A DNA stretch of 64,000 nt from an uncultured Armatimonadota bacterium (lineage in GTDB: Bacteria; Armatimonadota; Armatimonadia; Armatimonadales; Armatimonadaceae), in the NCBI GenBank assembly GCA_903910385.1, contig CAIVZM010000035.1, positions 1-64,000 of the forward strand, written 5' to 3'. Shown piece by piece: positions 7,313 through 15,621 of the stretch. Positions within the stretch are counted from its first letter, which is position 1, and each line of letters opens with the position of its first letter. Both the position numbers and the translations under genes were made by a program. The notes below the pieces were generated by a model, which saw only the letters and a program-made list of their open reading frames with translations, searched no databases and was not told the origin of the DNA.

Positions 7313-8137
7313 TTGAACGGCAATATTGAACTGGCGGTTTTAATTACCTGTCACAATCGTGTACAAATCACTTTACAGTGTCTTCGTTCGCTTTACGGGC
7401 AGGTAAACGCGCCATTATTTGATGTCTTTCTCGTGGACGATGGGTCTACCGATGGCACAGGCGACGCTGTACGCGCCGAATTCCCGCAAGTCAATATCAT
7501 CCCCGGCGACGGTAATCTTTACTGGTCGGGCGGTATGCATACGGCATGGAGTCACGCATTGGAGAAAGGCTACAAAGCCTATATATGGCTTAACGATGAT
7601 GTCACGCTAGACCCCGATGCTCTGCAACGACTTTACGCCGCTTATCGAGAATCGCTTCGCCCCGCTATCCTGGGTTTTGCCGTGCGGGACACGAAAGAAG
7701 GCGTCCTGAGCGCAACGGGCGGTATGCGTAAATCCTGGAGAATGCATGTCAGCGAGGTAATTCCGGGGGACAAGCCTGTGCTGGTGGACACGATTTGCGG
7801 TCAATTCACCCTGGTGCCCGACGAGATTTGCCAGAAGATAGGAATTTTCGCTCCCTATCTGATTCACTATTTTGGCGATCTGGAATATAGCCTCCGGGCG
7901 CGACGAAACGGATTCGAAATTTTCCTGTTGCCCGGAACCGCCGGGGTTTGCCCGGCGGGGGGTTGGAAGAAAATTCCGCCCGGGGTCAAGGGGGTACGAA
8001 TGGAGATGTCGCCCAAGCGGCTTCCGTTATCTGTGGGCGTTCCCCTGTATCGCCAGTACGCAGGCCCTCTCTGGTCTATGCATTTATTTCTGCATTATTT
8101 CAAGATATTTATAAAAGGGACGTATTCGCCGAGTTGA
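7313..8137 (+). CDS. Glycosyltransferase family 2 protein
   Basis: A GT-A-fold transferase of 274 residues. It would add a sugar from a nucleotide-sugar donor to a glycan or lipid carrier at the cytoplasmic membrane face. The N-terminal strand ITCHNR, the donor site VDDGSTDGT (41-49) and the metal site NDD (94-96) are present. A WSGGMHTAW segment and a GDLEYSLRARRNG acceptor-side motif follow. This resembles the rhamnosyltransferase-like GT2 group. The start is TTG, with AAGGA 7 bases upstream. Its 3' end faces the GT4 gene, 10 bases away. Donor and acceptor are unknown. Confidence 0.9.
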   Translation: MNGNIELAVLITCHNRVQITLQCLRSLYGQVNAPLFDVFLVDDGSTDGTGDAVRAEFPQVNIIPGDGNLYWSGGMHTAWSHALEKGYKAYIWLNDDVTLDPDALQRLYAAYRESLRPAILGFAVRDTKEGVLSATGGMRKSWRMHVSEVIPGDKPVLVDTICGQFTLVPDEICQKIGIFAPYLIHYFGDLEYSLRARRNGFEIFLLPGTAGVCPAGGWKKIPPGVKGVRMEMSPKRLPLSVGVPLYRQYAGPLWSMHLFLHYFKIFIKGTYSPS

Positions 8138-8147
8138 CGGATTGTTC

Positions 8148-9341
8148 TTATCCGTTTCCCCGAGCAATTTCCAGAAATCGTTGACCGTAGCCTTGAACAT
8201 CTCGCTTATTTTGCTCTCGGGCGGCTAACTCCCTGCCCATATCCGGGCCGGGCGATTTCGACTCCCACCATTCCTGCATTCGCGCCGCTAATGCTTCAGG
8301 CGACTCGCGTGGAAAATAGACGCAGTCAGGAGGCGATTGCTCGATATTTACGGGTAAATCCGACGCGATAATCGGTCGCCCGAGACAGCGAGCATCCTCC
8401 ATAACAGTGCTCCAACCTTCAAACAGTGAGGGTTGAATGACTGCAAGGGATTGCCGCATCAACTGGATCTGATCCAGTCGCGGAATCAGACCGAGCAGAT
8501 GAACTTGCCCCGTTAAATCCTGATCCTCAATCGCTGACCGAATTTGCTGCGCGAATCCGGGACTGCGGTAATCATCTACGAGCCCCGTACAGACCACGGT
8601 AGGATAAACGCCGGTCCCTTTGAGAAGCGATAGAGCGCGGAATACCAACAGGTGGTTCTTATGCTGAAAGAATTGATTGCTGATTAAGAAAAAACGCTCG
8701 GGAAGATTATATTGTCGTTGAACAGCGTTAGGGTCTCCCTCAAACCATAAGGAATGAGGCGAGGTCTTAAACTGCAAGACTTCGGTCCGGGTAGTCGCAT
8801 CCGGGTAAAAGGTCTGGAAATCCGTCTTTGCGGCATGGCTGCTAAACACGACGCGGGCGGCTTTGTAGGCCGCCATGGAGTCCATCCAGTCCCGTTTATG
8901 AATATCCGATTCCGGAAAGAAGTGCGGAAGATGCTTGTGTTGAAAATCCGGTATCCAGTGCGCGCTGCGGCGAGAGTTTGGTCGGACGTCCAGGTGCGGA
9001 AACGCAAAATCGAAGCGCTCCCTGTCCACTAATTCATCATACTTGGGATTGTAGCGCTTTAGCGCAACCCTCTTGTACTGCCATAACGCACGATTCACCA
9101 GGGTTCGCTGGGCGAAGTCCTTCTCATAGTAATACGTGCGGCGCAGGTGAGGTTGGAGTTCGCTATGGAGTACGGGATCAATGGTCGGCGGACACACCAG
9201 ACTTATATCAAAGGTGGAACGTATGTCTTCCGGTTGGTTTGCCAGCGCCAATATCAGGTTGCGTATATATTCGACGCCTCCCATCCATTCCCGGCCTCCG
9301 TGCATTATCAGCGCTATATGAAACTGCTTTGCGGGGTTCAT
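8148..9341 (-). CDS. Glycosyltransferase family 1/GT4 protein
   Basis: This 397-residue GT-B enzyme has an N-terminal segment with the glycine-rich loop HGGREWMGGVEYIRN. The C-terminal donor domain holds FFLISNQFFQHKNH and the GT4 signature SLFEGWSTVMEDARCLGRP with its catalytic glutamates. It is the last gene of the leftward group that begins at 11928. A 66-base gap separates it from the preceding methyltransferase gene. With the GT2 gene and three methyltransferases it suggests synthesis of a surface glycan. Sugar specificity cannot be read from sequence. Confidence 0.9.
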   Translation of the reverse strand: MNPAKQFHIALIMHGGREWMGGVEYIRNLILALANQPEDIRSTFDISLVCPPTIDPVLHSELQPHLRRTYYYEKDFAQRTLVNRALWQYKRVALKRYNPKYDELVDRERFDFAFPHLDVRPNSRRSAHWIPDFQHKHLPHFFPESDIHKRDWMDSMAAYKAARVVFSSHAAKTDFQTFYPDATTRTEVLQFKTSPHSLWFEGDPNAVQRQYNLPERFFLISNQFFQHKNHLLVFRALSLLKGTGVYPTVVCTGLVDDYRSPGFAQQIRSAIEDQDLTGQVHLLGLIPRLDQIQLMRQSLAVIQPSLFEGWSTVMEDARCLGRPIIASDLPVNIEQSPPDCVYFPRESPEALAARMQEWWESKSPGPDMGRELAAREQNKRDVQGYGQRFLEIARGNG

Positions 9342-9392
9342 TGAATATTCTTGTCCGTTACAGAGTGGTTGTCGAAAGCTCGACGGAATTAC

Positions 9393-9412
9393 GACGTTAT
9401 TATGACGTTATT
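9393..9412. repeat. Short 11-bp period repeat at a gene end
   Basis: GACGTTATT recurs at 9393-9401 and 9404-9412, with a third degenerate unit after it. The repeat overlaps the stop codon of the leftward methyltransferase gene (9408-9410). Confidence 0.6.
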
Positions 9413-10259
9413 GTGGCGTTGGCTTCGTCGCTAAAAAGGAGTACATTTCTCCCGGAGTCCCGATACGCGCTTTTAACCCGGCATAAACGTCCTGTATCCA
9501 TTGGATCTGACCGAGACATTCTCCAGTCGTTTTTCCGAGTATTCGCATGAGCAAAGGGGTCGCCAGAGTTCGACGTTCTGCAACCGTTCGCGGCGCGTAA
9601 TTGATAACGCTATCGAGCGGTGCAATCGTCTTCTGTAAGGTTAGCCCGGCGGACTTGATAGCGTTTCTGTATTCGTCCAGAAGAAAGGCGTTTTCTCCGC
9701 CATAAAGATGGTGGAGCGGATGGGAATCCAGAAATAGGGGCAGATCCGCTTTTCGCGCAATAACATGCTCTCGCACGGCAAGGAACTGGCCCCCCGGCTT
9801 CAGTACGCGCGCCGCTTCCTGGCATAATAACCCGAGGTCATGCGCGCGGTGTAACGCCTGACGAGCGTAGACGATATCAAAGTTGTTGTCGGGAAAGGGC
9901 AGTTTCTCTCCCCATTCTATGACTATGTTAATCGGCAGGTTGGTCGATCCCGCCATATCTCCAATCGCTTTCGCTCCGACCAGTGGGCTTGGATCCGGCT
10001 CCAGCGCCGTGACGTTATATCCCTCGCGGGCGAAGGCGTAACTGGCGATTCCGCGACCCGCGCCCAGATCCAAAACGTCGCCTTTATCTATCCGCCGAAA
10101 CAGATTTCTGGTTTCCTGCCACTCTTCACTCTGGCGGAAGCGCTCCGCCGCTTCCGGCAACGGATCATCGAAATAACATTGTTGCACCAGAATGGACTGA
10201 TGAGGATCGTCCCGTAATGACTGAACCGCCTGCTCCCAGGTATGTGAATAGGATTTCAT
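9408..10259 (-). CDS. Class I SAM-dependent methyltransferase
   Basis: A Methyltransf_11-like enzyme of 283 residues. SAM-binding motif I is VLDLGAGRGIASYAF. The acidic motif II end is ALEPDPS, and motif IV lies in NNFDIVYARQALHRAHD. The AARVLKPGGQFLAVREH strand typical of small-molecule methyltransferases is also present. It is third in a run of three methyltransferase genes, 7 bases after the second, so the genes are almost certainly co-transcribed. The substrate may be a sugar or lipid-linked glycan, which is an inference from the flanking glycosyltransferases. Confidence 0.9.
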   Translation of the reverse strand: MKSYSHTWEQAVQSLRDDPHQSILVQQCYFDDPLPEAAERFRQSEEWQETRNLFRRIDKGDVLDLGAGRGIASYAFAREGYNVTALEPDPSPLVGAKAIGDMAGSTNLPINIVIEWGEKLPFPDNNFDIVYARQALHRAHDLGLLCQEAARVLKPGGQFLAVREHVIARKADLPLFLDSHPLHHLYGGENAFLLDEYRNAIKSAGLTLQKTIAPLDSVINYAPRTVAERRTLATPLLMRILGKTTGECLGQIQWIQDVYAGLKARIGTPGEMYSFLATKPTPQ

Positions 10260-10266
10260 ATCTACG

Positions 10267-11175
10267 TTATTTTGAAATGATTAATGTCGCGATTGCCCGA
10301 CTGCATGCGGCGAAGTCTGGATCATAGTCCCTGTCGCTGGTTGCGTTAAAGTAGCGGGAATCATGAATATTGAACGCCACACATTCCCGGCAATGCTCCG
10401 CCGAACTATGGCACCAACCCCCTGCCTCATACTGGAAAAAGTGTCGCGTAATTTCCGCCTCTGGGAACGCTCCCACCAGCGCTTCTAACTCATCGGCGTC
10501 AAATTGCTGGTAGTATCCGAAGTCCGTCCACTTTCCATAGGGGACGGTTATATAGATGCGCCCGCCCGGTTTAGTGACTCGATACAACTCCTCAGCCGCT
10601 TTGATATAGTCATGTCGGTTAGACTCTCGCCATTCCGGGTTTGCCGAATAGATCGTATTATCTTTGCCAATATGTTCTAAGGTAGAGATACAGGCGACTT
10701 CATCGAACCATTCCGTGCGGAACGGAAGTTCGCGCATGTCTGAAAACGCATAGGAAATTCGCTTCGCCCAGAACGATTCCATCTCCGGTTCGAGCGTTAC
10801 GATTGTCAGGTCTTTACCGCAGATCACAGGATGATTGACAATGTGGCGGAAGTTCAACGAGGAGCCAGCATCCAGTAGACGCCCGGAACCCTGTCTCAAG
10901 TTCGCCAGAAGCCAGGGCAGTTCGACGACACGCTCATCCAGAAATTCACCGTATTTTTCTGGTAGAGGAAGCGATTGAGCAAACGCTTCTTGCATCGTTT
11001 GATCATGAATAACGGAATTGATGCAGGCGTCGCGAAATGGCAGGTATCCTTCTGTCCAGGGTCTCTTTCCTCCCTTTACGTAGGCGGATATTTTCCGGTT
11101 TTTCGCAAGTTTCTGGGTCTTGTCCATAGCGGAACGAACGGAATGGAGAGAATTTCGTACCAGTGAGCGAAGCAT
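10267..11175 (-). CDS. SAM-dependent methyltransferase
   Basis: This 302-residue protein has the nucleotide-binding loop RLLDAGSSLNFRHIVN, an acidic motif II (VTLEPEMES) and ISTLEHIGKDN. A RVTKPGGRIYITVPYG strand also marks a class I methyltransferase. The C-terminal third is cysteine-containing (CHSSAEHCRECVAF), which is unusual and could bind a metal or simply be structural. The start at 11175 has AGAGGAC upstream. It lies 9 bases after the first methyltransferase gene. Its target is probably a glycan precursor. Confidence 0.85.
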   Translation of the reverse strand: MLRSLVRNSLHSVRSAMDKTQKLAKNRKISAYVKGGKRPWTEGYLPFRDACINSVIHDQTMQEAFAQSLPLPEKYGEFLDERVVELPWLLANLRQGSGRLLDAGSSLNFRHIVNHPVICGKDLTIVTLEPEMESFWAKRISYAFSDMRELPFRTEWFDEVACISTLEHIGKDNTIYSANPEWRESNRHDYIKAAEELYRVTKPGGRIYITVPYGKWTDFGYYQQFDADELEALVGAFPEAEITRHFFQYEAGGWCHSSAEHCRECVAFNIHDSRYFNATSDRDYDPDFAACSRAIATLIISK

Positions 11176-11184
11176 TACTGTCCT

Positions 11185-11928
11185 CTAATCTTTTAACGCC
11201 GGGGCGCTATCTTTCATACAGATGAACCACTTGCCGACGGATAAATTGTCTTCCCATTTTGAATCAATGACATGGACCCGGGTATAAACGGAATGAAACC
11301 TGGCAAGCCACCAATCAACGGAATTATTGTGATAGCTATGCCAGGGGGTAATCCAACCGTTGTCCTTTCCGTTTCTCGCAACGGGCAGATGATGCATGGA
11401 AGAAAATTTTGTTATTCGACGCGCCTCGGTAATCAGCGACAGAACGCCTTCTTCCGTGAAATGTTCCATTGAACCAATGGAGTAGGAATAATCGAAAAAA
11501 TCATCTTCATATCCTGTGACGGTCGCATCGCAAACCTTCAATCGCTCCCGGGGTATTCCCCGTTCTATCGCTTTGTTAATCAAAAAATCGGAAATATCAC
11601 AGCCATGTATTTCAAGGTCGTTAAACGGCGCGAGTATTTCCATGGTCTTGCCCGTTCCACACGCAATATCTAAGGCTTTACCGTGGCAGTTTGCCATTAA
11701 GAAGCGAATTTCCGTCCATGCCGTGCCCTCGCCCCAGGTTTCCAGAGCTTCGCCCATAGCGGCGTCCCAGTAAATATCCAGTGCCTGAGTGGAGCCATTA
11801 CGAGCGTGGGAGGAATCATCGCGTTCCCTTGCTTTGCGAGCTGTCGTTCGTACAGCGGTTTTGACGGACGCGACCGCGTTCCACACTATCGGCGGCGTGC
11901 ATTGATTCAAAAGTGATTTTTTTGTCAT
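11185..11928 (-). CDS. SAM-dependent methyltransferase
   Basis: First gene of the leftward methyltransferase/glycosyltransferase run (247 residues). Motif I is KALDIACGTGKTMEIL and motif II LEIHGCDISDFLI. The motif IV region is DDFFDYSYSIGSMEHF, the family's usual glycine/acidic layout. A short basic N-terminus precedes the fold. The C-terminal third (DNGWITPWHSYHNNSVDWWLA) is rich in tryptophan and histidine and may form the acceptor pocket. Three different methyltransferases in a row suggest stepwise decoration of one molecule. Confidence 0.87.
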   Translation of the reverse strand: MTKKSLLNQCTPPIVWNAVASVKTAVRTTARKARERDDSSHARNGSTQALDIYWDAAMGEALETWGEGTAWTEIRFLMANCHGKALDIACGTGKTMEILAPFNDLEIHGCDISDFLINKAIERGIPRERLKVCDATVTGYEDDFFDYSYSIGSMEHFTEEGVLSLITEARRITKFSSMHHLPVARNGKDNGWITPWHSYHNNSVDWWLARFHSVYTRVHVIDSKWEDNLSVGKWFICMKDSAPALKD

Positions 11929-12055
11929 CAGTCGGGGCTCTACGTTTTATAAGCGATTTTTTTATCCTAAGGTGACAGGTAATTGTGACGAAGCGGAAAG
12001 ATACTTCCGCTCTCAACGGACTGAGTTTTTCAAATGAAGCAATCGTTTTTGGCGG

Positions 12056-12160
12056 TTAATGAAATTTTCCCATGCAGGCAATGCGGCATTGGACGATATT
12101 ACGCCCCCTGAGAGGAAAAGCGTCTCGCCTTCCCCGTTCGTTCTCATTCACAGTTGTCAT
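12056..12160 (-). pseudogene. Truncated 5' copy of the 6430-6837 gene
   Basis: The frame begins MTTVNENERGR, matching the start MTTVTEDEWRA of the intact gene at both DNA and protein level for nine codons. It then diverges and stops after 34 residues. The GGTACAAT promoter element of the intact gene is mutated here (the minus strand reads CCTGCAAT). It is best explained as a dead duplicate. Confidence 0.6.
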
Positions 12161-12231
12161 GGATCGATTGCAGGAGAAAGAAAGTTGATACAGGAGGAGA
12201 GTGATGAAATTCACGTAGGGCAAGCTATCCT
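12134..12231. repeat. 98-bp dispersed repeat, copy B
   Basis: Partner of 6811-6909, in the same orientation and nearly the same length. The block GTCATGGATCGATTG is perfectly conserved, and GGAGGAGA and GAAATTCAC further on are shared. It ends at the TTGACA of 12231-12236. Confidence 0.85.
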
Positions 12232-12263
12232 TGACATTTTGGAACGCGCCCGCCTTAAAATCC

Positions 12264-12271
12264 GGTATAAT
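12264..12271 (+). promoter_or_regulatory. GGTATAAT -10 element of the Bax-inhibitor-like gene
   Basis: Perfect TATAAT at 12266-12271 preceded by GG. A TTGACA occurs at 12231-12236 but is 29 bases away, too far for a normal pair. The SD AAGGAGG follows at 12286-12292. Confidence 0.65.
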
Positions 12272-12300
12272 GTTTATAGAATTGTAAGGAGGCGTCAACG

Positions 12301-13065
12301 GTGGAATTACGTTCGGGCAATCCCGCATTTTCGGATAAGACTTTTGACACGTTTGAAGATAAAGGCTTCTTCAATAAAGCGACTTTAACGGAGCGAATGA
12401 CGGTCGAAGGAACCGCGACCAAGACAGGTATTCTGCTACTTATGGCGGTTATCACCGCTGCGTTTACCTGGAATCTAACGCTAAACCCTGCGACGATGGG
12501 ATTAGGTTGGGCGCTGGCGATTGGCGGCCTGTTTGGAGCCTTGATTGTCAGCTTGATCACCTGTTTCAAGCCAACTGCGGCGCCGGTGACGGCTCCGATT
12601 TACGCCCTGCTCGAAGGACTGGCGCTCGGCGCGATTTCCGCCCGCTATAACGACCGTTACGAAGGCATTGTCGCGCAGGCAATCGGCCTGACCTTCGGCG
12701 TGATGGCGATTATGCTGATCGCTTACATGGGCAGATTGGTGCGCGCGACGCCAAAATTCACCATCGGGGTTATTGCGGCGACGGGTTCTGTCGCGCTACT
12801 TTATCTCGTTTCCATGGTGATGAACCTTTTTGGCTTCCACATGCCTTTTTTGCATGACAGTGGTCCAATCGGTATCGGAATTAGTCTGGTAATCGTAGCG
12901 ATTGCGGCGCTGAACTTCGTGCTTGACTTTGACCTGATCGAGAGCGGAGCGCGACGCGGAGCGCCCAAATTCATGGAATGGTATGCCGCTTTTGGTCTGA
13001 TGGTCACTCTGGTCTGGCTGTATATGGAAATCCTCCGCTTACTGTCGAAGTTGAGCCGCCGCTAA
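12301..13065 (+). CDS. Bax inhibitor-1/YccA family membrane protein
   Basis: A 254-residue integral membrane protein with seven predicted hydrophobic segments after a 45-residue polar N-terminus. It matches the bacterial YccA/BaxI_1 group (GNPAFSDKTFDTF and the TMTVEGTA-like motif before the first helix). Members are pH-sensitive calcium-leak channels or regulators of membrane proteases. The conserved aspartates near the end (LDFDLIESG and the following region) fit the family's proton/calcium sensor. The start is GTG, supported by AAGGAGG eight bases upstream. It is monocistronic and ends at a strong terminator shared with the converging GNAT gene. Confidence 0.92.
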   Translation: MELRSGNPAFSDKTFDTFEDKGFFNKATLTERMTVEGTATKTGILLLMAVITAAFTWNLTLNPATMGLGWALAIGGLFGALIVSLITCFKPTAAPVTAPIYALLEGLALGAISARYNDRYEGIVAQAIGLTFGVMAIMLIAYMGRLVRATPKFTIGVIAATGSVALLYLVSMVMNLFGFHMPFLHDSGPIGIGISLVIVAIAALNFVLDFDLIESGARRGAPKFMEWYAAFGLMVTLVWLYMEILRLLSKLSRR

Positions 13066-13089
13066 GTTCAGCCTCGAACGTATAGACGA

Positions 13090-13127
13090 AAAAGCCCCGG
13101 TATGCACAGCGTACCGGGGCTTTTTTT
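13090..13127. terminator. Bidirectional intrinsic terminator
   Basis: AAAGCCCCGGTA (13091-13102) pairs with TACCGGGGCTTT across a 9-base loop. The T7 run sits on the right and an A-run on the left. It can end both the Bax-inhibitor gene and the leftward his/GNAT operon. Confidence 0.92.
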
Positions 13128-13134
13128 ATCAGGT

Positions 13135-13179
13135 CTATTACGTTTATCGCTATTACGTTTATCGCTATTACGTTTATCC
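13135..13179. repeat. Three tandem copies of a 15-bp unit
   Basis: CTATTACGTTTATCG is repeated at 13135, 13150 and 13165, the last copy differing at its final base. The array overlaps the stop codon of the leftward GNAT gene (13174-13176). On the minus strand the unit contains GTAATAGCGATAA, related to the array at 55456-55494. Confidence 0.92.
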
Positions 13180-14103
13180 TGTTTCCGGCATAAAAGTGGG
13201 CATGACAACCCCGGTCGGTTGTTGCCATGCGCCCCGAATTTGCGAGAAGTGAATCTCACAGTTTCTCGCGCCCCACGAATAGAGACGCCGCACCAACGAC
13301 TCCCGCTCCGCAGGGACGAGGAAAACCGGGGAAAGACCGGGACGATTGAGCAGTTCCGCCCGGATCAATGCCGCTGCGCCATCGTCCGTCCGAGTAACGC
13401 CCGGGCCAAGCATTGTACTGGCAGGATGGGCGATAGAGATTAGAAAACCTTCGATATCGCCGCGTTCGCTCTCCAGAACCGATGCGCTCCATATACCGTC
13501 GCGATTCCGGAGGAAATATTCATAATCTTTTTGCCGCTGAATACCGACCAGTTCCCTCTCGAGCGATGCCATAGCAGGGGCGTCATTCGGAGTTGCTGGA
13601 CGAACCCGCTCGCTCTCCGGCAGGGCAGGAATTTCAGACGCTTTTTCCGCCGGAAGGAACATATCCTGAAACGCCATTCGAGGGACGAAACCCAATCGCG
13701 TATACAGCGAAAAGGAATCCAGATTCATCGCACTGGAAACGAGACGCACCGGCAGATTTATCGCCTCCGCTTCTGCAATTACACGATCCAGCAGGCGCCG
13801 TGCAATTCCCGATCCAAAATAATCGGGGTGCGTGTTCACGATCCCTACCGAGACATGAGTGGGTCGGGGATGCACGAAACAGGAACCGACAATTGTCTGC
13901 GTGGATACATCGACAGCAAGCAGGCAACGACCGGGGTCTAAGTCTTCATATACCCGGCAGAAGATTTCGCAATCGGAGGGCGGGCCGGTAAAAATCGGCA
14001 TGTTACGGTTCTTCTGATACCAGGCGTTTGTAGAAGCGTAGATCAAGTGCGCCACCGACGCACGGTCATCCGGTTCCATTATTCGCAAAATTATCTCGCT
14101 CAA
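13174..14103 (-). CDS. Tandem-domain GNAT acetyltransferase
   Basis: This 309-residue protein holds two GNAT-fold halves. The first (residues 5-150) has the acetyl-CoA loop HPDYFGSGIARRLLD and the strand LYTRLGFVPR. The second (about 165-300) is degenerate and lacks a clear pyrophosphate loop, as is common in double GNATs. It would acetylate a small molecule or protein amine. It is last in the eight-gene his operon, 30 bases after the other GNAT gene. The start is TTG, with GAGGAC nine bases upstream. Substrate unknown. Confidence 0.85.
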   Translation of the reverse strand: MSEIILRIMEPDDRASVAHLIYASTNAWYQKNRNMPIFTGPPSDCEIFCRVYEDLDPGRCLLAVDVSTQTIVGSCFVHPRPTHVSVGIVNTHPDYFGSGIARRLLDRVIAEAEAINLPVRLVSSAMNLDSFSLYTRLGFVPRMAFQDMFLPAEKASEIPALPESERVRPATPNDAPAMASLERELVGIQRQKDYEYFLRNRDGIWSASVLESERGDIEGFLISIAHPASTMLGPGVTRTDDGAAALIRAELLNRPGLSPVFLVPAERESLVRRLYSWGARNCEIHFSQIRGAWQQPTGVVMPTFMPETG

Positions 14104-14133
14104 CGGTTGCGTGTCCTCAAGGCTTTCGCACGA

Positions 14134-15168
14134 TCAGAATCCGTCCCACTCATACCAGGCGGCGGCGGGAGCGGGAGGAAATACGGCGCGTAGTTCGTCG
14201 GTATCCGGTTCCTCAACTCCATAAAGATAGGCGAACGCCTTCCCACGCTCCAGAGAATTGAGCAAGGCGGCGACTTTGGCGGTTTCCATTTCACATTGTA
14301 CGGCAAGTTTTTCTACGAAACGTAGCGGTACAGTCACGCGGGACATCCACCACCCGGCGAAATCATTACGTCGATCCGAGAACAGCGCCCATGCTTCCGG
14401 AGAAAGCGCCGCCGGAATGTAGGCATTCTTACGATTTTCCGCAACCGCGACAACGGCAACGAGGAGGCGCTTCTCCGTATCGCTATCCGTGGCGGCGATT
14501 TCCAGAATCTGCACCATTTCGTCGTTGAGCTTATAGCGGAGATATCCGGTTACCTGCTCCGAACTTTCAGCGACCAGCAGGTTTTCCGGAACGTTCGTAT
14601 CCTGCACATTGAGCCAGCCTGACCAGTACCAGTCCGGGCGTTCGACGGTCAACGGTCGTCCCGCATTATAAGAGGTGTACAGAGCGCGGATAGCAGGCAG
14701 ATCGGTGGCGGTTGCAGGGCGCACACCCGACGCGTACCGGGGGAAATCTTCCGAGATCGTGGCGCTGTAAGCAGGGAAGGGAGTGATCATCCACCCCAGA
14801 CGGGCGTAATAATCATGAATGCCTGTTCCTAAAAGCGAAAAGTCAAACGGTTCCGCTTCCATATAAGCGATTGCACGACGGAGACAGGCGGTAGAGCGAC
14901 CTTTACCCCGTTCCTCCGGTAACGTCCCGACATTGGCGATCCCTGCCATATTCAATCGCAGATCGCCTCGTGCGACCGTTCGTCGCACAATGGAGACGGC
15001 GGAGACCAATCGTCCCTGATCCTCACAGACAATCGTGTCTTCTGGTCGCCAGGTGGCATCGCCCCGGAAGTACTTGATAAAGTAGTCCCGACCGGTTTCC
15101 GGAAAAGCTGCCGCCCAGAGGTCCAGACATTCTTCCTGTTCGCTTACACGCAACGCCCGAATATTCAT
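14134..15168 (-). CDS. GNAT acetyltransferase, Eis-like
   Basis: The 344-residue protein opens with a GNAT domain (MNIRALRVSEQEECLDLW, then VGTLPEERGKGRSTACLRR as the acetyl-CoA loop). The LGTGIHDYYARLGW motif is seen in Eis-type enhanced-survival acetyltransferases. A second GNAT-like part and a C-terminal sterol-carrier-like region would complete that fold. The C-terminal part here (SRVTVPLRFVEKLAV) agrees loosely. SD AGGAA lies 5 bases from the ATG. It sits between the paralogue trio and the other GNAT gene. Acceptor unknown. Confidence 0.85.
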   Translation of the reverse strand: MNIRALRVSEQEECLDLWAAAFPETGRDYFIKYFRGDATWRPEDTIVCEDQGRLVSAVSIVRRTVARGDLRLNMAGIANVGTLPEERGKGRSTACLRRAIAYMEAEPFDFSLLGTGIHDYYARLGWMITPFPAYSATISEDFPRYASGVRPATATDLPAIRALYTSYNAGRPLTVERPDWYWSGWLNVQDTNVPENLLVAESSEQVTGYLRYKLNDEMVQILEIAATDSDTEKRLLVAVVAVAENRKNAYIPAALSPEAWALFSDRRNDFAGWWMSRVTVPLRFVEKLAVQCEMETAKVAALLNSLERGKAFAYLYGVEEPDTDELRAVFPPAPAAAWYEWDGF

Positions 15169-15189
15169 ACAGTTTCCTGACCTGATTTC

Positions 15190-15606
15190 CTAACGCCGTC
15201 CCAGAGAAACGGTCGGAGCCTCTTCTAAAGAGTTTTTACCGTATTCCCGCCGTTCCGTCGCAAGCGGCAGGTCATATCCGACCCCACGTTGCGCGGCTAT
15301 AGCATCCTCATTTTGCGCCGCCTGTTGCGTTTCCAGAGAATCGAGACGTTCTTCAACACGAGAAAGGGCGGCATCGAAGCTCATATCGAATCGCGTCGTC
15401 GTTTCGCGCAAGACCGCTAATTCACGGCGCAGACTATCCACTTCTTCCGGAGTCAATCCGTTGACGCCACCTTCTATTCCCTGCTTGATACGCGCCATTT
15501 TCTCCCGATGCGCCAGAATATTCTTGATTATCCAGACAGGCGTCATCAGCGCAACGGTTCCGCACCCGATTCCTGCCAGAATCGCAATCAGTTCTCCCGG
15601 TCCCAT
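15190..15606 (-). CDS. Small membrane/coiled-coil protein, LRETTTRFD paralogue 1
   Basis: A 138-residue protein with one N-terminal membrane segment (about 7-30). A basic HREKMARIKQG stretch reminiscent of PspB-type proteins follows. Next comes a heptad-patterned coiled coil containing LRETTTRFDMSFDAALSRVE, and a polar tail. It shares the central motif with the next two genes. Topology suggests an inner-membrane anchor with a cytoplasmic coiled coil for self- or hetero-oligomers. Function is unknown. It is 15 bases after paralogue 2 and 21 bases before the GNAT gene, within the his operon. Confidence 0.8.
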   Translation of the reverse strand: MGPGELIAILAGIGCGTVALMTPVWIIKNILAHREKMARIKQGIEGGVNGLTPEEVDSLRRELAVLRETTTRFDMSFDAALSRVEERLDSLETQQAAQNEDAIAAQRGVGYDLPLATERREYGKNSLEEAPTVSLGRR

Positions 15607-15621
15607 TATTTCAAAATCCTT

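Larger units (their letters stand above)
11929..12300. other. Intergenic region holding repeat copy B
   Basis: These 372 bases separate divergent units. They contain repeat copy B, the truncated relative of the 6430-6837 gene on the minus strand, and the promoter and SD of the Bax-inhibitor gene. The left part (11929-12055) shows nothing I can name. Confidence 0.7.

Noticed and set aside
12231-12271. TTGACA (12231) paired with TATAAT (12266)
   Set aside because: The 29-base spacer is far too long for a sigma-70 promoter; only the -10 is annotated.
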